DNA of 62,492 bases from a bacterium (GTDB lineage Bacteria; Actinomycetota; Acidimicrobiia; Spongiisociales; Spongiisociaceae): NCBI GenBank assembly GCA_028820935.1, contig JAPPHZ010000016.1, positions 1 through 62,492 of the forward strand. Direction: 5' to 3'. Below, in pieces: positions 1 to 10,500 of this stretch (the stretch's first letter is position 1; each line of letters begins with the position of its first letter). The notes beneath the pieces were generated by a model. It ran no database searches and was not told the origin of the DNA. It saw only the letters and a program-made list of their open reading frames with translations. The position numbers were made by a program, and so were the translations under genes.

Positions 1-107
1 ACCTAAATCAAAGGACCGTCACCCCCCGTACACCACAAGAATGGACTCCACTCTGCGGCATCTCGGGAGACTTCGCGGAGCTCAGCCCGAGACGAACGGC
101 TGATGTG

Positions 108-122
108 TAGGAGACTCTATTG
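108..122 (+). promoter_or_regulatory. Ribosome binding site of the DISARM operon
   Basis: TAGGAG at 108-113 lies 6 nt before a TTG codon at 120. This Shine-Dalgarno match is what decides the non-ATG start of the first drmD segment. I see no convincing -10/-35 pair in bases 1-107, so the promoter may lie to the left of the window. Confidence 0.5.
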
Positions 123-569
123 ACGTCGTCAGAAACGCGGCAGGCACCTGCTGTACCCGAGCAGGGATGCCTCGTTCGTGTTCGTGACCGCTATTGGGTG
201 ATCAAGTTTGTGTTTGAGTCCTCACTTCCGAAGGATCCAGCTCTCTCGGACGATTTGACGAATCACCATTTGGTATCTCTCACTCCAATAGACGATAGAG
301 GTTCGTCTTCTACTTTAAGTGTGTTCTGGGAGACAGAGCCTGGAACTGAGATTCGCCCTCAGGCACAGCTACCTGACCCGGCGTCTGGTACGGACACGCC
401 GGAGACCTTCGCGGCGTTTCTTGACGCTGCCCGGTGGGGCGCAGTGGCCTCGGTGGATCCTTCGGGGTTTCAGTCTCCGTTTCAAGCGGGCATAGACATC
501 GAGGACTACCAGTTGCTTCCCCTGGTCAAGGCGCTACAGATGCCACGAGTGAGGTCTCTTGATAGCTGA
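120..569 (+). CDS. drmD: DrmD N-terminal segment (DISARM class 1 helicase, frameshifted)
   Basis: This 149-codon frame encodes the N-terminal domain that precedes the helicase core in DrmD, the SNF2-like helicase of class 1 DISARM. It ends with the family-typical stretch IEDYQL-PLVKALQMPRV, which in intact homologues runs straight on into the Walker A motif IADDVGLGKT. Here that continuation lies in another frame, starting at 559. Removing one base between about 550 and 560 would rejoin the two, so I read this as the front part of one broken gene and not as a separate protein. The TTG start follows a good Shine-Dalgarno at 108-113. If made alone, this piece would lack every helicase motif. 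Confidence 0.75.
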   Translation: MTSSETRQAPAVPEQGCLVRVRDRYWVIKFVFESSLPKDPALSDDLTNHHLVSLTPIDDRGSSSTLSVFWETEPGTEIRPQAQLPDPASGTDTPETFAAFLDAARWGAVASVDPSGFQSPFQAGIDIEDYQLLPLVKALQMPRVRSLDS

Positions 570-3327
570 TGACGTAGGTTTAGGTAAGACAGTTGAGGCA
601 GGACTGATCGCTCAGGAGTTGGTACTGCGTAACCAGGTCCAGAAGATCCTTGTTGTGTGCCCACCGAGTCTGTGCTTGAAGTGGAAGAGGGAGATGGCCG
701 AGCAGTTCGGGCTCCGCTTCGAGGTGGTGGACACTGAGTATGTCCGCCGGTTGAGGCGGGAACGGGGTGTCGGGATCAACCCGTTCCGGTCGCATCCGCG
801 CCTCATCGTGTCGATGGAGTGGGTCAAGTTCGAGTCTCAGATGCGCTGGTTTGACGAGTTCTTGCCACCGGATCCCAACACCTTCCCGCGAGCGTTCGAT
901 CTGCTGATCGTCGATGAGGCCCATCGGATCGCCCCTTCCGCGGTGGGCCGCTACGCCCGCGAGTCAATGCGTACGAAAGCCATCAAGCGCCTTACTCCGC
1001 ACTTCGAGCATCGGCTGTTTCTCACGGCCACACCGCACAATGGGTATAGGGAGTCTTTCCAAGCACTGCTTGAGATGCTTGACCCGAACCGGTTCACTAA
1101 AGGCGTTGCGCCAAAGCGATCGGAACGCGACGCCGTGATCGTCCGTCGGCTGAAGACGCACCTCCGGAGCTTGCTGCCTGATGGAAGCAAGCGATTCCCC
1201 GAACGGAGGATCCACTCGATCGACGTGGTCTTCCCCCGTCAGGAAAGAGAGCTGTTCGAACTGCTGGACAGCTACACCGCGTTGCGGATGGGATCAGCCG
1301 CTACTCGTGGCGAGCGGGCAGCGTCACGGTTCGTGACACTCCTCCTAAGGAAGCGTCTCCTGTCTTCGCCTGCGGCTTTCAAGCACACCCTTGAGCAGCA
1401 CATCCGGACTCTCGACGCTGCCGCGCACCGACGGACTACGAGTCGGGCCCTTGAGCAGGCGGTGGCAGCGTTGGAAGATAACCCGGACGATTCCGCCGAC
1501 GTGTCCGAGTACGAGAAAGAAGCTTTGGCGCTGGCCGGGGCGACTATTGCCAGAACTGTCGACCGGGGAGGCCTACTCCCGGGAACGGAGAAGCCGCACC
1601 CGGCGGCAAGTACCGATCAAGCCACCGCAATCCTCGCCCGAATGCGAGCACGCGCCGAAGCCACATGGCGGAGAGCTGACGCAAAGACCAAGAAGCTGCT
1701 CGACTGGATCGCCAAGACCTGTTTCCCTGACGGCCACTGGAACGACGAGCGGGTGGTGGTTTTCACGGAGTACCGCGCCACCCTCAACTATCTCGAGGAG
1801 ATCCTCACCGCTCGGCGTAGGCAATGGCCCGCTATGCGGGGGCGAATTGAGGTGTTCCATGGAGGTCTCGAAACCGAGGAGCGGGAGCGGATCATCCGGG
1901 AATTCAATTACAACCCCCGCAAGACGAGGGTTCGGGTTCTGCTCGCTACAGACGCGGCCGCAGAGGGGATTGATCTTCACCGGGCGTGTCATCGGCTGGT
2001 GCATATCGAAGTGCCGTTCAATCCGAACCGGATGGAGCAGAGAAACGGCCGGGTTGACCGGCACGGCCAGAAGTCTCCTACGGTCGACATATTCCATTTC
2101 GCCGCCTCAGGCGCCGTCGACGATGACCCCGTTGGCTACGACCACTCCTTTCTGCTGCGCCTGGCACAAAAGGTCAACGACATCCGCGATGACCTAGGCG
2201 TCGTCTCATCAGTGCTGGCTGAGCGCGTTGAGGCTCGCATGCTGCGCCTTGGTGACCACAAACTCGACGTCGATGATCTGATCGAACTAAAGCGCGACCA
2301 GGCGAGAGTCGACCTGGAACGCCTCAAACGGCAGTTCTCGGCTGAGATCGGCAACGTTCGTCGCCTGTACAGAGGGAGCGTGGCACAGCTAGATCTAGCC
2401 CCTGGCAACGTTCTGCGAGCCGTTCAGGTGGCCTTGCGTATCGAGAGTCAGCCTCCGCTGCGGGAGACGTCCTTGCAGAGAGCCGACGGCCCCGTACCGG
2501 TACTCGAGGTGGGCGATCTCAGTGGCACATGGGGTGAGACGCTGGTGGGCCTGCACAATGAGGTTGAGAACTTCAGGCTCCCGGTCACGTTCGACCCGGC
2601 TGTGGCATCCGGGCATGATGACGTCGCCTACCTTCATGTGGGTCACCCGTTCGTTGCTCGTTGCCTCCGCGTGTTGCGAGCCCAGGTGTGGGGAGCGGCG
2701 GTCGAGCGGAAGATCAACCGGGCCGCCGTGCGATTCGCAGAGATCGACGATCCGGTAGTCGTAGCACATGGCCGCGTTGTGGTGAATGGCGCTGATGGTT
2801 CCACTCTTGACGAGGTCATAGAGCCAGCAGCAGTCCGAGTAGGTGGCCGCCAACGGCGCCTAAATGTTGGACAGACTCGCGCAGCCTTGGCCTCAGCGAG
2901 TACACGATCGGTCCCGGACTACATTCGGGACCGGTATGTGGATCAGTGGCAACGGATCCGGCAGCCTCTTGAGCGGGCCTTACGGGTCCGGGCTGAGGAG
3001 ATCCGCGAGCAGCGGGGCCGGGCGATCGATGCCAAGCGCGAGGCTGAAGAGCGGCGTCTAAGGGGGACACTGGAGGATCTCAAATCGAGCATCCAGCGTC
3101 GTCTAGATGAGCTAGAGCGCTCGGACAGCACGGAGCAGTTGCGCCTGTTCGATACTGAAGAACGCAGGCAGTTCGACGCCGACGTCTGCGCTCTCCGGGA
3201 TCGTGTCGGCCGGATCGACACTGATATTGACACGGAGATTGGCACTCTGCGTCGCCGTTATGCCGTGCGGGATGTCAACTGGTTTCCGGTAGCGGTGGAG
3301 TTCTTAGTCCCGATGGGGAAGAACTAG
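559..3327 (+). CDS. drmD: DrmD helicase core, SNF2-like (DISARM class 1, frameshifted)
   Basis: The 922-codon frame carries the superfamily 2 helicase core of DrmD. Walker A DDVGLGKT is at residues 4-11, DEAH at 119-122, TATP at 156-159, and the motif VI region RNGRVDRHGQ with its arginine finger at 495-504. A long charged helical C-terminus (about 790-920) is probably coiled coil. In DISARM, DrmD acts with the methylase, DrmA, DrmB and DrmC to restrict phage DNA. The frame begins with TTG inside the end of the preceding drmD segment (11-nt overlap), almost immediately before Walker A. It is therefore most likely the rear of a frameshifted gene, although coupled reinitiation at the TTG would give a near-complete helicase core. 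The stop TAG overlaps the GTG start of drmMI by 1 nt. Confidence 0.88.
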   Translation: MIADDVGLGKTVEAGLIAQELVLRNQVQKILVVCPPSLCLKWKREMAEQFGLRFEVVDTEYVRRLRRERGVGINPFRSHPRLIVSMEWVKFESQMRWFDEFLPPDPNTFPRAFDLLIVDEAHRIAPSAVGRYARESMRTKAIKRLTPHFEHRLFLTATPHNGYRESFQALLEMLDPNRFTKGVAPKRSERDAVIVRRLKTHLRSLLPDGSKRFPERRIHSIDVVFPRQERELFELLDSYTALRMGSAATRGERAASRFVTLLLRKRLLSSPAAFKHTLEQHIRTLDAAAHRRTTSRALEQAVAALEDNPDDSADVSEYEKEALALAGATIARTVDRGGLLPGTEKPHPAASTDQATAILARMRARAEATWRRADAKTKKLLDWIAKTCFPDGHWNDERVVVFTEYRATLNYLEEILTARRRQWPAMRGRIEVFHGGLETEERERIIREFNYNPRKTRVRVLLATDAAAEGIDLHRACHRLVHIEVPFNPNRMEQRNGRVDRHGQKSPTVDIFHFAASGAVDDDPVGYDHSFLLRLAQKVNDIRDDLGVVSSVLAERVEARMLRLGDHKLDVDDLIELKRDQARVDLERLKRQFSAEIGNVRRLYRGSVAQLDLAPGNVLRAVQVALRIESQPPLRETSLQRADGPVPVLEVGDLSGTWGETLVGLHNEVENFRLPVTFDPAVASGHDDVAYLHVGHPFVARCLRVLRAQVWGAAVERKINRAAVRFAEIDDPVVVAHGRVVVNGADGSTLDEVIEPAAVRVGGRQRRLNVGQTRAALASASTRSVPDYIRDRYVDQWQRIRQPLERALRVRAEEIREQRGRAIDAKREAEERRLRGTLEDLKSSIQRRLDELERSDSTEQLRLFDTEERRQFDADVCALRDRVGRIDTDIDTEIGTLRRRYAVRDVNWFPVAVEFLVPMGKN

Positions 3328-6300
3328 TGTCGACCAGCCGCCGCGTTGTGCAACAGCACGAGGACTGGCTGAACCTTGCTGACGCGGAGGATCCGTGGTT
3401 CGCGCTGCCCGCCCTCAGGCGTGCATTCCCGAATGGTCTGGATCCCACGCCAACCGAAGTGCGCGCGGAGCACAAGGCCCGCTGGTACGGCGACGAAGAT
3501 GAGGAGTCGGCCCGACTTGCCGACGACCGCACGAACTACATCGAGTGGCTGCTGAAGGAGGTGCTCGACTGGGGGAACGACTACCTGTCAGGCTCGGCTT
3601 TGCCTGCCGCACTCGCGGACGGAGTCACACGATACGACGTGACCGTCGTCGCCTCCGGCGTCTACCAGCCGACGGTGGTACCTCCAGTAGGAATCTTGGG
3701 CGCCCCGACCGATGGCAACGGCCTCACACAGCGGCCGCGCGTGCTGGTCTTCTATCTGCCAGCCGGAACCGACCCGCGTGCGCGACCTGCGGGTGACAGC
3801 TGGTCCGCGACATGGGTGCAACGCGCGGCGCTCTCCTGCAGGGCTCACCGGGTGCCCCTGGCACTCGTAACCGACGGCGACCACCTCACTCTCGTCCACG
3901 CGCGGGAGAGAGAAGCCACCGGCTGGGGCACATGGAGGGCGTCAGAGTTCGCAACGGAGCCTGTGCATCTGAACTCGTTCCGCTCCATGCTGCACGAGAG
4001 GCGGTTTGTCGCCGTTCCGGACTCGGATACACCTGAATCACTCCTGGTGGAGTCAGCAGCTGCGCAGCACGAGGTCACCGACCAGCTTGGTTCCCAGGTG
4101 CGAAGGGCTACCGAATTGCTGGTCAACGCAGTGTCGCGGGCCAACCTAGAACGGAATGGCACACTTCTGGCCGGCGTCGAACCTCACGAGGTATACGAAG
4201 CCGCGGTGACCGTGATGATGCGCATCGTGTTTCTCCTCGTGGCCGAAGAAAACGGTCTGCTGCCCGTAGACAACCCTCACTATCAGAGTCTCTACTCGAT
4301 CCGAACTCTGCGTGAGACGTTGCAACAGGAACGGTTCGCCAACCCCGAGGCTCTTGAAACCCGCACGACGGCCTGGCACCGGCTGCTGGCCACCAGTCGG
4401 GCCACGCACGGCGGTGTCCACCACAACGAACTTACGGTGCCAGCCTACGGGGGAAGCCTTTTTGACCCCGACCGGTTCCCGTTCCTGGAAGGCCGCTCGG
4501 CTCGTAGTAGCTGGAAGGTGACCGCGGGCACACCGATCGGCGTCACCGATCTCGATGTGCTGGCCATGCTCGACGCTCTATTAGTGCTCCGTTTCAGAAC
4601 CGGTAGGGCTGGCACAGACACCCGCCGCCTGTCATACCGGAATGTCGACGTTGAACAGATAGGTCATATCTATGAACGTCTACTTGACCACGACGCGGTA
4701 CGAGCCAACCATGTTGTGCTCGGCCTCACAGGCAAACCAGGTGAAGAGCCCGAGATCGGGCTACCCGAACTCGATGCCAAGCTGATCGACGGCAAAGAGC
4801 CGTTAGTCGCGTGGATCAGTGGAACGCAAGCAGCCAAGGCTGGCCGAAAAGTTGGCACACCAAAGCAGGTAAGGAAACTTCTAGAGGCACCGATCGATCC
4901 ACGGCGTCGAGCGAGTCTGATCCAAGCCTGCCAAGGTGACGAGCAGTTGGCCAGACGACTACAGCCGTTCGCGAACCTACTACGACTCGACCTCCGGGAC
5001 CGACCCCTCGTTTTCCTACCTGGATCCGTATATGTGACCGAGACCGGCTCCCGACGCGATAGCGGGACGGCCTATACCACGAAGGAACTGGCGGACGAAC
5101 TCGTCGAGCACACCCTCGCTCCGCTGTGCTATTCGCCAGGTCCTCAAGACACATCCGACACGAGACACTGGCGGATCAGATCCTCGACGAACATCCTCGA
5201 CCTCAAGGTTTGCGACCCTGCGGTCGGGTCGGGAGCCATCCTCGTGGCCGCCTGCCGATATCTGGCCGACCGTCTCATCGAGGCCTGGAAGTCAGAGGGC
5301 GATCCTCGGGCTACTGACACCGTCACCGCAGCGGACGACCCGAACCGGCTTGATGTCGTGGTTGAAGCCCGCCGCCAGGTTGCGGAGCGCTGCTGCTACG
5401 GCGTCGACCGCAACCCCATGGCCGCAGAAATGACCAAACTATCGATGTGGCTCACCACCGTGGCCAAAGAGCGACCCTTTACGTTCTTGGACCACGCCAT
5501 CAAGTCCGGTGACAGCCTCTTGGGAATCTACGACCTCGACCAACTCCGCTACCTCCATTTCGACATCGGAGCCGGGAGAAGGCGGCCCACCCCGATTCCG
5601 GGCTTTTCGCCGGGAGGCGACGCCGTCCGAGCTGTTGACCGCCTCGTCGACAAAGCGTTAGACATGCGACAGGAAATGCACAGCATTGAAACGATCGGCC
5701 CAGCCGATGTTGAACGCAAACAGAAACTTCACTACGACAGCGAAGGCCGCCTGTCCACGTTGGTGGCCATAGCCGACGTGCTCACCGGTGCCGCTCTGAA
5801 CGCAGCAGGAGAAAACGATCCCAAGAAGGCAATGACCCGTCGGATAGAAGGCGACGCCGGAGTCATCGTGGAATTCGTTGGCGCTCTCGGTACCTCCGCG
5901 GAGAACCAGGCCCTGCGTCGTGTCCACGATCGAGCTCAGGCAAGTATGGAACACGGACGGCCCGACCGTGCTCCGGTCCGTAGCCCGTTCCACTGGCCGA
6001 TCGAGTTCCCCGAAGTCTTCAACAGACCCCCGTCTAGGACCTCCGGGTTTGACGCTATTGTCGGGAACCCACCATTCATGGGCGGTCAGAAGATCACGGG
6101 TACAGCCGGTGTCGACTACCGAAACCATCTCATCGCCTGGATCGCAGGCGGAACGAGAGGATCGGCTGACCTCGTTGCCTACTTCTTCCTGAACGCGACC
6201 CGAGTAGCCCGATCCTTCGGTCTGCTTGCCACCAACACCATCGGACAGGGCGACGCCAGCCAGGTAGGTCTTACGCGGATAGTCGATGCAGGATGGACCA

Positions 6301-7163
6301 TCCACCGAGCTGTCTCATCGGTAAGGTGGCCCGGCGACGCTACGTTGGAGATTGCCAAAGTTTGGGGGACCGTCCACCCTTGGGACAGCGAGCCGCTCCT
6401 GGACCAGCGGCCGGTCATCGGCATAGACGAGATGCTCTACCCTCATTCACGGTCGGGGTGGCGTAAACAGCGCCTCGCCGCCAACGCCGACAGATCTTTT
6501 ATTGGCTCCTATGTTCTCGGAATGGGATTCACCATGAGCCCCGAGAAGGCAGAAGCCCTCATCGACATGAATCCCCGCAACGCCGACGTGCTGGCACCTT
6601 ACCTAGGAGGCAAGGACCTCAACCAGTCGCCGAGTCATACGGCTCCGCGATGGATTATCAACTTCTTCGACTGGCCGGAATACCGAGCCCGCCGATACCC
6701 CGACTGCTTCTCGATCGTCGAAGACAAGGTCAAACCTGAGCGGCAGGAACGCAAGCCAAACGGCGAGTTCAAGAAGCGAAAGCCGTTACCTCAGCTCTAC
6801 TGGATCTATGCGGAGAAACGTCCGAAGCTCTACCGCACGATCAAGCCGCTCAACAGGGTCTTAGCCCTATGCCAAACAAGCAAGGTCCAGCTACCGGCGT
6901 TTGTACCGACAGGACAGGTGCTCGCGCATAAGTTGGTGGTCTTTAGCCTTGACGACTACTTTTGTTCGGCGTTCTTTCGTCGGGTCTTCACTGGCGATGG
7001 GTGCTCCGGCACGGGAGTTCGATGCGAAACGACCCCGTATATACCCCATCCGATGTGTTCGAGACGTTCCCACAGCCGCCGCATAGCGACAGAGTCACGT
7101 CTGCTGGCGATAGGTTGGATACGCATCGTTCCCGTCTCATGGTCGAGCACAACTTGGGGCTGA
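3327..7163 (+). CDS. drmMI: DrmMI adenine-specific DNA methyltransferase (DISARM class 1, frameshifted near its C-terminus)
   Basis: This is the N6-adenine methyltransferase of class 1 DISARM, which marks host DNA so that it is spared. The frame has 1278 codons. Methylase motif I DPAVGSG (S-adenosylmethionine binding) is at residues 630-636 and the catalytic NPPF motif IV is at 914-917, with target-recognition sequence after it. The last ~65 residues lose all family resemblance after VVFSLDDYF at about base 6960. The expected C-terminus (SSGLHWRWVLRHGSS, then YTPSDVFETFP) appears in the frame starting at 6962. One extra base in the run of four T at about 6960-6963 would restore it. The GTG start at 3327 overlaps the drmD stop. 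Confidence 0.88.
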   Translation: MSTSRRVVQQHEDWLNLADAEDPWFALPALRRAFPNGLDPTPTEVRAEHKARWYGDEDEESARLADDRTNYIEWLLKEVLDWGNDYLSGSALPAALADGVTRYDVTVVASGVYQPTVVPPVGILGAPTDGNGLTQRPRVLVFYLPAGTDPRARPAGDSWSATWVQRAALSCRAHRVPLALVTDGDHLTLVHAREREATGWGTWRASEFATEPVHLNSFRSMLHERRFVAVPDSDTPESLLVESAAAQHEVTDQLGSQVRRATELLVNAVSRANLERNGTLLAGVEPHEVYEAAVTVMMRIVFLLVAEENGLLPVDNPHYQSLYSIRTLRETLQQERFANPEALETRTTAWHRLLATSRATHGGVHHNELTVPAYGGSLFDPDRFPFLEGRSARSSWKVTAGTPIGVTDLDVLAMLDALLVLRFRTGRAGTDTRRLSYRNVDVEQIGHIYERLLDHDAVRANHVVLGLTGKPGEEPEIGLPELDAKLIDGKEPLVAWISGTQAAKAGRKVGTPKQVRKLLEAPIDPRRRASLIQACQGDEQLARRLQPFANLLRLDLRDRPLVFLPGSVYVTETGSRRDSGTAYTTKELADELVEHTLAPLCYSPGPQDTSDTRHWRIRSSTNILDLKVCDPAVGSGAILVAACRYLADRLIEAWKSEGDPRATDTVTAADDPNRLDVVVEARRQVAERCCYGVDRNPMAAEMTKLSMWLTTVAKERPFTFLDHAIKSGDSLLGIYDLDQLRYLHFDIGAGRRRPTPIPGFSPGGDAVRAVDRLVDKALDMRQEMHSIETIGPADVERKQKLHYDSEGRLSTLVAIADVLTGAALNAAGENDPKKAMTRRIEGDAGVIVEFVGALGTSAENQALRRVHDRAQASMEHGRPDRAPVRSPFHWPIEFPEVFNRPPSRTSGFDAIVGNPPFMGGQKITGTAGVDYRNHLIAWIAGGTRGSADLVAYFFLNATRVARSFGLLATNTIGQGDASQVGLTRIVDAGWTIHRAVSSVRWPGDATLEIAKVWGTVHPWDSEPLLDQRPVIGIDEMLYPHSRSGWRKQRLAANADRSFIGSYVLGMGFTMSPEKAEALIDMNPRNADVLAPYLGGKDLNQSPSHTAPRWIINFFDWPEYRARRYPDCFSIVEDKVKPERQERKPNGEFKKRKPLPQLYWIYAEKRPKLYRTIKPLNRVLALCQTSKVQLPAFVPTGQVLAHKLVVFSLDDYFCSAFFRRVFTGDGCSGTGVRCETTPYIPHPMCSRRSHSRRIATESRLLAIGWIRIVPVSWSSTTWG

Positions 7164-7501
7164 CCGACGTTTATAACCTGGTACATAACCGCTACGGACG
7201 CTCCGACGCTGCTATTCGACAGGTCCGGGACCTGCACGTGGAGTTGGATGTGGCGGTGCGCGACGCGTATGGGTGGTCGGATCTGGACCTGGGACATGGT
7301 TTCTATCAGGTGCGGGGACAGGGAGATCGGTTCACTTTCTCGCCGGAGGCTGGTGATGAAGTGCTGGACCGCTTGTTGGAGTTGAACAAGGTCCGGTACG
7401 AAGCGGAGGTTGCTGCCGGGTTGCATGAATCCGCTAAGGAGGTTTCGGTCACCACGACTCAGCTTGCGAATCAGGGTTCGTTGCTATGGGGTGGGCGGTG
7501 A
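6962..7501 (+). pseudogene. drmMI: DrmMI C-terminal segment in a shifted frame
   Basis: This segment holds the conserved C-terminus of the methyltransferase: the LHWRWVLRHGSS block and YTPSDVFETFPQP, which typifies this methylase family, followed by a helical tail of about 130 residues. It has no credible Shine-Dalgarno of its own, so I treat it as the displaced end of drmMI and not as an independent gene. It ends TGA at 7499-7501, overlapping the start of drmA. The overlap pattern of the operon is therefore preserved, which argues that the gene was intact recently or that the shift is a sequencing artefact. Confidence 0.75.
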
Positions 7502-10500
7502 CCGGCCAGGTTCAGGGCGCGGTGCCGACTCCTTGGGATCTGCGTACGGACCTGGTTGGGAGGGTCACAGCCGATCTGTTAGGCCCTCTCGACGGTGACA
7601 ACGAAGTCCTCCTGGGTTATCGGATGCGTAACGGACGCTGGTCGTCACCGGGACGGGTACGCGATCGGTACTTGGTTGGGATGCTGGCCCCGAAGGGAAC
7701 GGTCGCACTGGATCCCGAACGCGACGACGATGTTGGACCGGAGGACGGCGATGGCCCTGAGAGAAGTGTTCAGGATGGCCGTAGTCCAAGGCTGGTTCTG
7801 TCGCAGTCGTCAATGGGCTTATCCGTTGTAGTTGCCGACACGGTCGATGTGCTAGTGGCGCGGTGTCGCTGGGGTCATTATCTGCGGGAGTTCCACACTC
7901 AGGCGGATGGGTCCCGAGCTCCGGTGTGGGTTCGACATCCCAGAACGGTCGACGTGGTCGTGCCTTTGGCCGCTGGCGAGTTCGGACCGCTGGCTGTCAA
8001 CGGAGAAGGGATCGTACTGCGGGGCCGGATCACTGCTTCGGGGAACGGACCGTGGCTGGTGACGGTGTTCTTGTCGAACGAACAGACCCAGGTTGAGCGC
8101 AACAAGGACAGCCGCTGGATGTTCCAGGCTGGTTTCTCCCTGTCTGCCGCCGACGGTTCTGATGCCTTCCTGGGCCGCGACCAGGTTCTGACGGGTTCCG
8201 TGGCTGTTCCAGATTGGGAACGGGTCGAAGTTGCCCAGTTAGACATGCAGTATCGCGACGTCGTGGAGTTTGGCGTAGGGCACGGGGTTGGGATCGAGGT
8301 GGAGGTGTCTGCCACAGATCCGCGCCGTGCGGTTCGTGTCGGAACGGCCATCATTCCGAAGTATGAGGTATGGCGCACCGACGCCCCTCATACGGGTGCG
8401 GTTCCTCAACTGTCGGGTCTGGTCACAGACATGAAGTTGCTGTCTGAGCTCGGACCCAAGGAACTCCGGACAGCTCTTGCGCCCTTGACTGCCGGTTACA
8501 GAACTTGGCTCGACGAAGAGCTCGCCCGTGTTGGTGATCCCGCTACCAGGCTTGAGGGACACGAGGAGACTGCCCGCCTTACAGTCTCTGAAGCCAAACG
8601 GGTGGCCGATGCGGTAGCCGACGGGATCGACCTGGTGTGCACAGACCCGGATGCCTTGGACGCGTTCCGGTTCGCCAACCAATCCATGTGGCGCCAGCGT
8701 ATCCACACTGTTGCTATCGACGCTCGCCGCCACGACCCCGAACTGAGCCTGTACGAGGCGGTCACCGCATCTGACTGGCCTGCTAACCGATCATGGCGAC
8801 CGTTCCAACTGGCGTTTGTCCTGTTGTGTATCCCGTCGCTGACCGACCCCGCTCATCCGGAGCGAAACGACAGGGACGCCTTGGCTGATCTGCTGTTCTT
8901 TCCGACTGGCGGTGGCAAGACTGAGGCTTATCTCGGGCTGGTGGCATACACACTCGCCATCCGGCGGATGCAGGGTGTGGTAGGAGATGGCGAGGACGCC
9001 GTTGACGGCCGAGACGGTGTGGCCGTACTAATGCGTTACACCCTGCGGCTGCTGACCGCCCAGCAGTTCCAGCGGGCAGCGACTCTCATGTGCTCAGCGG
9101 AGTTGTGGCGCCAACATCGCGCCAAACGCGACGTGCGCTATGCGGGTGCGCCGTTCCGACTCGGTATGTGGGTTGGAGGTTCAGTTTCGCCCAACAAGGC
9201 CGCGGACGCGAAAAAGTTCGCCGAGGATGCCAAGCAAGGGGGCTTCGGTGGCGGTCAGGCGACACCAGTCCAGTTAACTGATTGTCCCTGGTGCGGACGG
9301 CAGATCGACCCCAAGACAGACAGCCGCTTCGACCCCGTACTTGAGCGATTCCTGCTGTTCTGCGGAGATAAGGAGTGCTCATTCACGGAGCGGAAGACCA
9401 ACGGCGAGGGCATCCCTGTTGTGACTGTGGACGAGGAGATTTATAGGCTTGTTCCGTCGTTCGTGATCGCCACAATTGACAAGTTTGCTCAGCTCCCCTG
9501 GAATGGAGCAACCTCAACGCTGTTCGGACGCGTGGTGTCCCGCTGTGAGCGCCACGGATACCGCAACCCGGACCTCGACCAGTCACATCAGTATCAGTGG
9601 AAAGAACGTGACTCCCATCAGCGGCGCCACTCGCATCCCCCTGCCAGCACCGTGCCTACTGTTCGGCTGCGGCCGCCTGATCTGATTATCCAAGACGAGA
9701 TGCATCTGGTCACCGGACCGTTGGGCACTATGGCAGGCCTCTACGAAACCGCGATAGACAGGCTTTCTTCCTGGACTTACAACGGACAGCTCGTCCGCCC
9801 GAAGGTTGTCGCGTCGACTGCTACGACCCGCAGGGCTCGCGAGCAGGCTTGGTCGGTGTTCTGGAGGAACCTCCGGATCTTCCCGCCGCCGGTCCTCGAC
9901 GTGGGCAGATCGTTCTTTGCTGAGCAGGTACTGCCGGGTCCCCAAACGCCGGGACGCCTCTATATGGGGATATGTGCCCACGGCGAGCGACTGAAGCAAG
10001 TGGAGTTGAGGGTGTTCGCATCTGTTATGGCTGCAGCTAAGGCGATCTGGGACGAACTCGGCTCCGAAGGTGTGAGGGCAGACCCGTGGATGACCACCGT
10101 GGGGTACTTCAACGCGGTGAGGGAACTCGCCGGCATGCGCCGTATGGCCGAAGATGAGCTTCGCACAAAGTTACGCAGAACCAGATTCACCGAGGGCCTC
10201 GCGAACCGCCCGTCCGTTGAACTCAAGGAGCTGACCTCACGGGTGTCCGCTGATGACATCAAGACAATCCTGCGCCAGCTGTTCGTAACCCACGAACCCG
10301 AACCATCGGAGCCCCAGACCGGCAAAGACAAGGACTCGGAACCGCGCGAACGACCGGTCGATCTGCTACTGGCGACCAACATGATCTCGGTCGGTGTGGA
10401 CGTTCCACGTCTCGCGTCGATGATCGTCGTCGGCCAACCCAAGGCCACAGCGGAGTACATCCAGGCTACATCGAGGGTCGGCCGCGATCCTAAAGGGCCG

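Noticed and set aside
544-575. A prfB-like programmed +1 frameshift in drmD
   Set aside because: The junction CTT-GAT-AGC-TGA lacks the in-frame stop right after the slippery codon and the Shine-Dalgarno-like stimulator of known +1 sites; decay or sequencing error is simpler.
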